Source of the DNA: Nageia nagi
Lineage: Eukaryota > Pinophyta
NCBI GenBank assembly: GCA_050084985.1
Contig: JBITNC010000001.1
Coordinates: 42,780,001-42,844,000 of the forward strand
DNA length: 64,000 nucleotides
Direction: 5' to 3'
The notes under the pieces were generated by a model. That model was not told the origin of the DNA and searched no databases. It was given only the letters and a program-made list of their open reading frames with translations. Below, piece after piece: positions 56,095 to 64,000 of this stretch; the first letter of the stretch is position 1, and every line of letters begins with the position of its first letter. The position numbers and the translations under genes are program-made.

Positions 56095-56770
56095 TGAGGA
56101 TTTACACTAAATGAATATGAGAGATGGGATGAAAATGATGAGTACTAATAGTATGGTTAACCATCCAATGTGTGGCATGGTGAGTGACATACATAAAAAA
56201 TATAGAGTCCTAATAAAAAATATTTATAGATATTATATGGGCAATGGTGAGTTCATAAAAAGATTTTTGAGGATGCAAGGATGATGGTCCACATAATTTA
56301 ATAAGTCTACAAATAAATGGATTGATAGGCATATTAATCATGATCCTCCATATGAAATCTAGTCTGGAAAATAGGCTGATGAGATTTGGGAGAACTATTC
56401 ATTGAGTATATTATAAATCATGATTATATCTATGTAATAGAATCAACAATGCTATCATAGATAAAATCCTATGTTAAACACCCTCATGCAACTCAAAAAA
56501 ATAGTTTATATCTACATACAATGATAGGACTTGACTCTCTACATGGTCATTTGGGAATGTACATAGTGAATATGGGATGTAAAGGGAATATAATTATTAA
56601 GGAGTGGGTGGGATTTGATATGGATAAAAGATCCCCTAATTGGTTGGTCTAAAAGCACAATGAGAATAACTCATGATGGTAATATTTAAAATATGATCAA
56701 CCACCTACAACATTATATGCAAATTTTAGAAATTGTATAAAGTTTTTTAGAGACACAACATATATAAATC
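56095..56770 (+). pseudogene. Unrecognised coding-like stretch, antisense to element E
   Basis: Protein-like readings persist across two phases on the plus strand. Around 56113-56330 one phase gives ERWDENDEY then stops TAA/TAG where Gln is plausible, and later FEDARMMVHII; from about 56440 another phase gives IKSYVKHPHATQKNSLYLHT, MIGLDSLHGHLGMYIVNMGC, KEWVGFDMDKRSPNWLV. I do not recognise the protein. It faces element E, and some Tat-lineage elements (Grande, Retand) carry an antisense ORF between integrase and the 3' LTR, so this may be such an ORF. Low certainty that it was ever a gene. Confidence 0.4.
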
Positions 56771-57588
56771 TTTTGCTTGCATGAAGATAAATCAATAGGC
56801 ATGCAAAGATGAAGAAATATATATACATAACACATACATATGTATAACAAATTTTTTATCATTTTTATGTTTTATCAATATTTTTTATTATTTTTTTAAA
56901 TTTTTGTTATTTTTGTATTTTTTACAATAGAAGGTGATTTACAATTCTTTAATGATGTTGGTAAACACTTTTCCTATGAATAATACAACATCCATGATCT
57001 AAGAAGTAATGGTAAGGAGGTCATAATCAAAGATGAAGGGAACCTTGTCCCAAAATAGATGGTTGAAAATGAATGGGATATGAAATGAGTGGTGGGGGTG
57101 ATGGTTTAGGTTTAAACTTCATAATAATTCTCTTAGATTTCATAGATGAATTTGAAACTCTAGTATGTAACTCAAGAAATATCAATAAGGATTATATATA
57201 TATGGGATGTAGTGAAATTAAAGGTGGTCAAATCGATGGTTAAGGAGAAGTCCATGGTAAGAAGTATGGAATGAGACTCCCTATAGAAGCACCAAAACTT
57301 GTTTTGTTGACAATGTTGGAATAATGTTTATGGTCAACAATTTTGATTTGTTTTCTCTTATTTAAATGTTGACTAATTTGTTCAAATCACATTTCCATAT
57401 TTAAAGGATTGTTCATGCAACAATTATTATTGAACAATGAACTATAATTATATACAATTTCATCTTTTGAAAATAATGACATAAGATATGAAAATACTTG
57501 ATATGAAACAACTGTAGTTAGGATAAGGGAATATCCCATACATTTGATATGAAGATCTTCCATACAATCTATCACTATTCTAGATTTA

Positions 57589-58313
57589 TCATAGGACCAA
57601 TGTATATGAAAACCATTGTAATGAACTCATTTCATATTCTTGTTCCATCCATATTTCTTGTGCCTTTATTTCAATTGCCACTCTTAAACCATTTATTCTT
57701 AATTCCCATGTATTTAATGTAATATTATCATAATATTTCATGGCTATCACTTGTTGAATATCTTTTGATAAAGCTAGAAATTGAAAAATAAGTGTAGAAG
57801 GATGTTTTTAAACTAACATCATGTAATCATACCCTCTATACCTATCCATGAAATCTACATTAGTATAATCAAATTGGAATTGTGTTTGCAAATCTCTTGA
57901 TTATTTAAGTGTTGAATATTTTCTTTGAATATCACAAAAAGTAGGATAATGGAACCTTGGTTTCAAATGTGAAAAGCATTGATTAATATTTTGCTTAAGT
58001 TTCCTCCACTTCCTTGGTTTGGGTAAAAATGTAGGAGAAAAATCATATATTAGTTTGTGATGACATAAATCTCCTACAATATGATTTATCCAAGTCATGA
58101 TTGGATGTAAGCTTTGAGGATTTTGAGATGCAATTTCTAAAACCCAATCATTAAAAGTACAATCAAGTATGAGTCTAGGTGCTGCGATGGGCCAATACAA
58201 GTGTAACAAATTTATTTTATGCATTTTTATGTAGTAATGCTGATAACCCAAGAAGTACATAGCTTGATCTATATAAATATCAATATTTTCTTTTTTAACA
58301 CATATTTTTCATC
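57589..58313 (-). pseudogene. Unrecognised ORF downstream of integrase in element E
   Basis: From 58260 the minus strand is readable in one phase for 224 codons to a TGA at 57591-57589, with only two TAA stops (57903-57901 and 57810-57808). It reads MYFLGYQHYYIKMHKINLLH, LYWPIAAPRLILDCTFNDWV, WINHIVGDLCHHKLIYDF, LPKPRKWRKLKQ, YNVDF-like and MKYYDNITLNTWELRI, EIKAQEIWMEQEYEM. Upstream codons to 58313 (VKKENIDIYIDQA) may also belong. I see no signal peptide or clear membrane segment, and no match to a known retroelement protein. It may be an additional ORF of this element family. Confidence 0.55.
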
Positions 58314-58554
58314 CATCATATTTACCTAGATAATAATTCAAATCCAAATTCTCTATATGTTAATAGGAAATTGAAGGAAATTTTGAGCCCTTTGAAAAGT
58401 GAATTTCATCAATTTGGATATGGCTCTATCTCTATATATCATCTCTTTCCTATTTATGCATATCTATGAGTTTTTTGCATAATATTTACTTAATTGAACT
58501 ATATTTACAATATGTAAAAATTAATAAAAAAATATTTTAGCTATAAAAATGGAT

Positions 58555-59435
58555 GAAAATGCATGATGTATGGTCCTAACCAATTAGGGTTGAATTTATC
58601 ATGAAGTTGATGTTCCATTTGTGAGGTTTGTTTATTTTCTATAAGTAATAAATCTCTTATATTAAATTCATGAATTTTAACTTTTTTATCAAAAGCCTTC
58701 TTGATATGATTTAGATAAGTTCATATATTTTCTAGTGCATGAATTCACCTTTCATCTAATAATAATAATTGATCTAATTTGGTTTGATAGGATGCTTCAT
58801 TTGTTATATAATCTTGTAATACAATATGTAAAGAAGGACTTTGGATTTCTAATGGTAGTATCGCTTCTACCCCATAAACTAAAAAAATGGGGTTTCCCTA
58901 GTAGGAGTTTTGATGCTAGTATGATATGTCCATAAAGCATGTGGAATCCTTGCATGCTAATCTCTATGGAAATTGTTAACTATTTTTAGCAAAATACTTT
59001 TAATACTTTTATTTGTATCTTTAGCTTGGCCATTCCCCTAAGGATAATAGGGTGTTGAAAAACTAATATTGATGTGGTATCCCTTACACAAACCTAATAC
59101 CTCTTTATTTTTGAGATTTTTCCATTATCCATTACAATTTGAGATAAAATTCTAAAATGGCATATGATATGATGTTCTATGAATTTTGTTATTTTAGGAC
59201 CTATGGTAGAAATCAAAGGGATAGTTTCAACCCATTTTGTAAAATATTTTGTAGCTATAATTATGAATTTATGACTGCTAAATGAGGTGGGTGAGATTTG
59301 ACCTATAAGGTCTAACACCTACCTTGAGAATGGCCATAATAATTGCATTAGTTGTAAGGCTTGTCACAAATGAATATATATATATATATATATATTATGT
59401 ATATATTAAGAAATATTTTAAATATTAACAACATG

Positions 59436-59477
<42 letters not shown>

Positions 59478-59640
59478 CATGTTGTTGATATTTAAAATAT
59501 TTCTTTACATATTCAACATAGTCATGTTCCATTGTAGGTCAATAGTATCCCATGTGTATTAATCATTTTGTGATGGTTGGACCACTAAAGTGTCCTCCAC
59601 TTATTCCATCATGTGCACATGAGATTATGATATGTGAATA
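58555..59640 (-). pseudogene. Integrase of element E
   Basis: The zinc-binding region reads CAHDGISGGHFSG and LIHMGYYWPTMEHDYVEYVK, KYQQHANI; the CXXC cysteines are replaced. After the TA hairpin the core reads LDLIGQISPTSFSSHKFIII, ATKYFTKWVETIPL, IVMDNGKISK, then YYP-stop-GNGQAKDTNKSI: two Asp are visible but the catalytic Glu is Lys (AAA at 59022-59020). The C-terminus reads HARIPHALWTYHTSTKTPT, PFFLVYGVEAILPLEIQ and FNPNWLGPYIM. Fairly well preserved except for the hairpin and a few stops. Confidence 0.88.
59375..59505. repeat. TA repeat with 36-bp inverted duplication inside integrase
   Basis: A (TA)n run at 59375-59397, then an arm 59408-59443 (AAGAAATATTTTAAATATTA, continuing ACAACATGCCAATATA), a (TA)n centre and the reverse complement 59470-59505. 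The arms differ at one base. The right arm is integrase coding DNA; the left arm is an inverted copy of it. Confidence 0.93.
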
Positions 59641-59668
59641 TGCCCATTCCAAATATCTAAGTAATATG

Positions 59669-59866
59669 TTATTGAAACCTATGGTACAACACATCTCTTA
59701 GCATGCAATAATAGAAAATTTTTAATTTGAATGCTTTTTTAGCTGATTTAGTTAAATCTTGAGGTAAGACTCCATCTCTCAAGAATTTAACTAATTGAAT
59801 ATACCATAATTTTTTATCTTCTATGCTAATATCCAATACTTCATGTGATTTATCATTTACATACAA
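59669..59866 (-). pseudogene. Linker between second RNase H and integrase, element E
   Basis: Sixty-five open codons: VLDISIEDKKLWYIQLVKFL, RDGVLPQDLTKSAKKAFKLK, FYYCMLRDVLYHR. This is the conserved segment preceding the integrase zinc-binding region in plant gypsy pol. Confidence 0.8.
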
Positions 59867-60149
59867 GGAATATTTGATGATTTGAATTATTTCAATGTGA
59901 ATAGTACCTCAATGAAGATCTTATGGTATCAAGGATCCAATTAACGTCATGACAACAACAAACCTATTAGTTGATCTAGGCACTGCTTCTATCTCATATT
60001 TTTTGAATGATTGTAGTTGTGTATATATACTATTTTCTTATATCTTTGAAGTAATGGTTCTTTACATTGAAAAATTACTTTAACTTGATTTACTATTAAC
60101 AATGAGTCATTAATGAATTTTACTTTTTTATTTTTAATTTTCTAGCAAT

Positions 60150-60480
60150 ATTTATAGCCAGTATTAAAGCTTCATATTCAACATTATTATTCATGCATGG
60201 AAAAGTTAATTTGAAAGAATATGGTATGGGTATCCCTTGTGGTGTAATAAATATAACACCAAAACCTCCACTTTGTTCACATTAAGAGCTATCAAAGTAG
60301 AATATCATATTCCATTCTTCTTTAAGATCAATAAGAGTTTTAATTTCATCTAGTTGGAAGGCATATTCATTTGGTAGTTCAATTACAAGAGGCTTATCAT
60401 GTTGCAATGGAGCATATATGAGATAATTGACTATAACCTTACCTTTCATAGATTTTTTACTTATTAATTACAAATTGAAT
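60150..60480 (-). pseudogene. Second RNase H (aRNH) of element E
   Basis: Minus-strand reading LIYAPLQHDKPLVIELPNEY, WNMIFYFDSS-stop-CEQSGG, FGVIFITPQGIPIPYSFKL and NNNVEYEALILAINIA. The Asp (FDSS) and Glu (VEYEA) of RNase H are present. Same domain type as 25588-25848 of element B. Confidence 0.8.
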
Positions 60481-60544
60481 TCTGTTTAATGCATGATCGA
60501 CTTGGATGTTCTTATATTTTGTTAAGTTTTATTCATCATATACT

Positions 60545-60850
60545 TCAATGAATCTACTTTAGCAATCACATAAGTCATATGGTTCAGCATGTAATGCCTG
60601 AGTTTCTTTGTTGCAAAAACTCTTGCTAATAACAAATTTTCCATGTATCTTGTAATTAATTGGAGTTTGACTAATAGTATATAGCTTATTCTTTATTATT
60701 TTTATTCTTTTGACTAAACATGATGCCTAAGGCAATTTTTGTGGCTAATGAATAAAGTAAAAATGGTTCTCCTTCCCTTGGAGGTATTAACACTAGTGGT
60801 GATAAAATATAGCATTTTATTTCATAAAACATTTATTTTTATTCATTTAT
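60545..60850 (-). pseudogene. RNase H of element E
   Basis: Reads LSPLVLIPPREGEPFLLYSL, ATKIALGIMFSQKNKNNKE-stop-AIYY, and in shifted phases FATKKLRHYMLNHMTYVIAK-like text. It is the usual gypsy RNase H that follows RT. Stops and one or two shifts. Confidence 0.78.
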
Positions 60851-61030
60851 CTAATGAAATTTGATTCCTTTTTTTAACAATTTATTAAAAGGTTTGCATT
60901 TATCAAATAATTATGATATAAAATGCCTTATTGCTTGTAATTTTCCTTGCAAACTTTGTAATTGTTTTATATTTGAAGGAGAAGGCATATTTACTATGGA
61001 ATTTATTTTATTAGAATCTACTTCAATTCC

Positions 61031-61850
61031 TCATATTGATATAATAAAATTGAGGAATTTTCTTAAAGTAACTTCAAAGACACATTTCTTTGGATTTAGT
61101 CTAACATTGTGTTCGAACAACCTATCAAAGATCTTTATAAGAACTTCTAGATGTTGTTCTCTAGTTTTAAATTTAGTCAATAAATCATGTACATAATCAT
61201 CCATGTTGTCATGTATGTAGTCATAGAATATATATTTCATTGCTCTTTGATAAGTTTCCCTAACATTTTTTAAACCAAAGGGCATTACTTTGTAACAAAA
61301 GGTTCCCTAGGGTGTGGTGAATGTTGTTTTATGTTGGTCTTATGTAGCCACTTTTATCTAATTGTATACAAAAAACCATCTATTATTGAAAGCATTTCAT
61401 GTCCAATCATATCATAAACTAAATTTTCAATATTTGGAAGTGGGAAACCATATTTTGGATATGCTTTATTAAGATTTTTGAAATCTATGCAAACACGAAT
61501 CTTTCCATTAGGTTTTTTAATCAAAACCATATTAGATATCCAATCAAAATAATCAATAGGTTCGATAAATTTTACTTCCTATAGATTTTGTAATTCTTCT
61601 TTACCATTAATGCTATTATGGGATGCATTTTTTGTAATTTTGTTTGATAGGCTTAGCATCATGTTTAAGGCATAAGTTGTGTACTACTAATTTTAAATCT
61701 AACCCAGGCATATCTATGTAAGACCATGCAAATAATTTATGTTTTTTATTTAAGAATGGATGTGAATATTTCTCTTTATTTTTCATTTAAGGATTTTCCT
61801 AATTGAACAATCTTGGGATTACTAGGATCATCACTTAAATCTACATCGAT
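61031..61850 (-). pseudogene. Reverse transcriptase of element E, catalytic box mutated
   Basis: The upstream part reads DPSNPKIVQLGKSLNEK, FIEPIDYFDWISNMVLIKK, GKIRVCIDFKNLNKAYPKYG; then the 84-codon frame 61285-61031 gives MPFGLKNVRETYQRAMKYIF, MDDYVHDLLTKFKTREQHLE and LFEHNVRLNPKKCVF. The YVDD box is YVHD: the first catalytic Asp is His (codon at 61189-61187). Confidence 0.87.
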
Positions 61851-63119
61851 TGTTTCTTCAATCAACATATGGGACCCCTCTTCCAATTGGTTGGGCACTA
61901 GAATCTAATTTTTATCATCAAGGTTATATTTCTCATCTTCACTAATATTTTGTTCAATTAAGTTTGTATTTTTGGAGGATTTAAATGCTTGTAATATAAC
62001 ATTAGTATCTTTAAATTCTCGTATTATAGGATTTTTAGAAATGAGTGAAAAGTTTGCAATATCTTCATTAACCATGAGATATGATGAAGAGCTATTTGAA
62101 CTTAGTGGACTCCATGATTCAAACTCATCACTTCCATACCAAAAAAAAGACATTTTTTCTAAAACTTTATCAAATATTTCTTTAATCTATACCATGATCT
62201 ACTCAATGTTGTAAAATAGATATTCATGTATTAATATATCTAACTCTATTTCACTTTGATTGGCCATCCATTCAAAAGTTTGAATTAGCTCGTCATATTC
62301 AAGGTCTTTTGGTTCTAACTAGACCATTTTTATAGAAGGATTTTTTATTATTATATCTTGGATACCCTAGTCCTATTTTATCACTTGGTAGTTGATAATG
62401 AATATCAATTTTGTATATAGATCCTTGTTTATATCGACCTAAATCATATCCTTTCCATTGACATCTATGAAAGTATCTTTGGGAAAAAGATATTATGAAA
62501 GGTGATAAGTATTCTAATGAATTGTAAAATAACCCTTAATTGATTTTAGGTTTAAGAAATGGTGTTGTTTCTATACTATAGGACCTGGGTATACAAATAA
62601 TGTTTGATTTAGCTTGCTTCCTAGTGGCACTAATTGCCCCACCACACTAGGTGATTCTTTAGGTCATCTAATATCTTGGGTGGAGGGAATATTGAATATT
62701 ACATCATTGATATCATATTCCCCTATACCCAAATTGGATAAGTTTATTGTTACTAGATAGATATATGATAGTTTGTCTTTTGGATAGATATCTAATAATT
62801 TTATCATAGCTTGTTGGTTTAGTTGGTCATTTTGTGACTTTGTTTTATAGAGTATCCCATGTTCCAATCCCACTAAGAATGATATAATGTACTCCCTATA
62901 ATCATCCCATAGATTGATCTTGGTATTTTGAGGATGTTAATAAAATTTCTTTCTTTCTTTATTTAACATCATTACTTTGAATGAGATGTTTACTTGGGAT
63001 AAATATTTTGACAAGGAGGTTTTGTTTAATTTATCTAGCTTACAAGCTCTTTCTTCCCAAGATTCTTTTTCTTGTGGTGTGGAAGTTATTTTTGGTTGTA
63101 AGCCATTATCAACTTCTTA
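61851..63119 (-). pseudogene. Protease-RT interval of element E
   Basis: Readable but unassigned blocks: 62153-61905 (SDEFESWSPLSSNSSSSYLM, ENIS-like acidic region with EDEKYNLDD) and 62873-62664 (MGLEHGILYKTKSQNDQLNQ, YLVTINLSNLGIGEYDIND). Tat-like elements carry a long poorly conserved interval here. No known domain is visible. Confidence 0.55.
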
Positions 63120-63768
63120 ATGATCATTAATTAATTTAGGTTTATTAATAACTTGCTTATCTTTTGAGGGTGTATGATTATTTTTATTGACATTAATTAC
63201 CAATGGATCATTCTTAGGTATAAGTATCATGAAAAAATGAGTGGATGGTAAAGCTATATCATTAGGTAAATGATTAGCATTACAATATGAATACAAATTA
63301 TCATCTCTAAGTACACAATGAACTACTCCTTGATGATTATATTTCAAAAAATTATGATATGTTGATGAGACACATTACATGTCTTTGATCCAAGGTGTTC
63401 CTAAGAGAATATTATATTATGTTATATCTCCTTCAATTACTTGTAGTAATATTTGCATTGTATTTTATCTTACAATGATAGGTAATGAAATTGACCCTAC
63501 TATTGAACATAAAGAATCATTAAACACTTTTAGTTGGAGATATGGTGCACACATATGTGAAAAAGGATATATATAAATTCTTATATGCAGTTATTGAAAT
63601 AATATTGATAGTTGATCCTCCATAAACTAGAATACTTTTAAATATTTTTTCATCAATATTGGTTATAATATACAATGGTGGATCTGATCCTTGTATTCCT
63701 TTAGGATCCTTTAGTTCATGATCATAAAATATTATTATAGGTTTTTGACTTGTCTCAATATTTCCCAT
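63117..63768 (-). pseudogene. Protease of element E, catalytic Asp lost
   Basis: The frame 63768-63520 reads MGNIETSQKPIIIFYDHELK, PLYIITNIDEKIFKSILVYG and GSTINIISITAYKN. The retropepsin motif D-G-G-S is YGGS: Asp replaced by Tyr (codon 63624-63622). Downstream at 63347-63117 a frame reads NHQGVVHCVLRDDNLYSYCN, DIALPSTHFFMI, part of the following interval. Upstream of 63768 lies the end of gag, cut by the window edge and too decayed to call. Confidence 0.75.
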
Positions 63769-64000
63769 AAAGGTTGTGAAACTCTTAGGATTATTAATAT
63801 CTATAATTGTTTATAATAGTTGATTCATAGCATCTCTATGATATTTGTATTGTTGTAACAATTCAAACAAGGATAACTTTACTTGTGAGCCATTTATCTA
63901 TTATTGTAAATAACCTTTTATAGAGACTTTAAGAGGTTGTGTTTTAGGTATGTGGGGTGGCATATGAATCTTGTATTATTGATTATTTGGTACACCATTT

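Larger units (their letters stand above)
57589..64000 (-). mobile_element. Gypsy element E (Tat-like), partial
   Basis: Minus-strand element entering from the right edge. Right to left: protease (63.8-63.1 kb), long inter-domain region, RT (61.9-61.0), RNase H (60.85-60.5), second RNase H (60.5-60.15), integrase (59.9-58.55) and an extra ORF (58.3-57.6). The order and the dual RNase H match Tat-lineage elements, as in element B, but the sequence is a different family. Neither LTR is identified with confidence. A TA-hairpin interrupts integrase. Confidence 0.88.

Noticed and set aside
55909-56097. A 62-codon plus-strand frame
   Set aside because: Again TA and T-rich DNA translated as Ile/Tyr/Phe; not a gene.

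Overview
The window is a stretch of a large, AT-rich plant nuclear genome made almost entirely of decayed, nested LTR retrotransposons. I found no intact protein-coding gene, no RNA gene and no CRISPR array. The plant assignment rests on plant-type Ty1/copia and Ty3/gypsy elements, on Tat-type gypsy elements with a second RNase H, on initiator-tRNA-Met-type primer binding sites, and on a plant mobile domain (PMD) reading frame. The species cannot be named from the sequence; slow removal of old elements suggests a large-genome seed plant.

Layout. 1-8.06 kb: gypsy family A copy 1 (minus strand, running off the left edge), split by a complete copia element, Copia-1 (plus, 1731-6835, 405-bp LTRs, target duplication gatta). 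8.06-8.94 kb: gag and primer site of another gypsy element (C, minus), itself cut by family A, and the start of its LTR. 9.1-14.2 kb: nothing recognisable. 14.27-24.10 kb: Copia-3 (minus), whose 4.4-kb stretch between primer site and gag holds a 21-bp minisatellite, a doubled fold-back repeat and a GC-rich island. 24.13-30.81 kb: gypsy element B (minus, Tat-like, target duplication caagc) lacking its integrase core. 32.86-about 42.96 kb: family A copy 2 (plus), split by Copia-2 (35172-39742), a Tnt1-like element that has lost nearly all of its 5' LTR. 43-47.5 kb: minisatellites and a possible LTR of a minus-strand element. 47.5-53.7 kb: a decayed PMD reading frame of more than 550 codons, interrupted by element G (49305-53503), a non-coding relative of Copia-3 whose 3' end is present twice in inverted orientation. 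56.1-64 kb: gypsy element E (minus, dual RNase H, off the right edge) with an unrecognised ORF after the integrase and an unrecognised coding-like stretch on the opposite strand.

Relative order of events visible from nesting: C before family A copy 1 before Copia-1; family A copy 2 before Copia-2; PMD frame before element G. Copia-1 LTRs differ by roughly 6 percent (hand count), while the LTR pairs of B and Copia-3 look clearly more diverged, so Copia-1 is among the younger insertions. Decay is dominated by stop codons at conserved Gln, Arg and Trp positions (CAG to TAG and similar), as expected from deamination of methylated cytosine. All protein calls come from reading motifs by eye; no database search was run.
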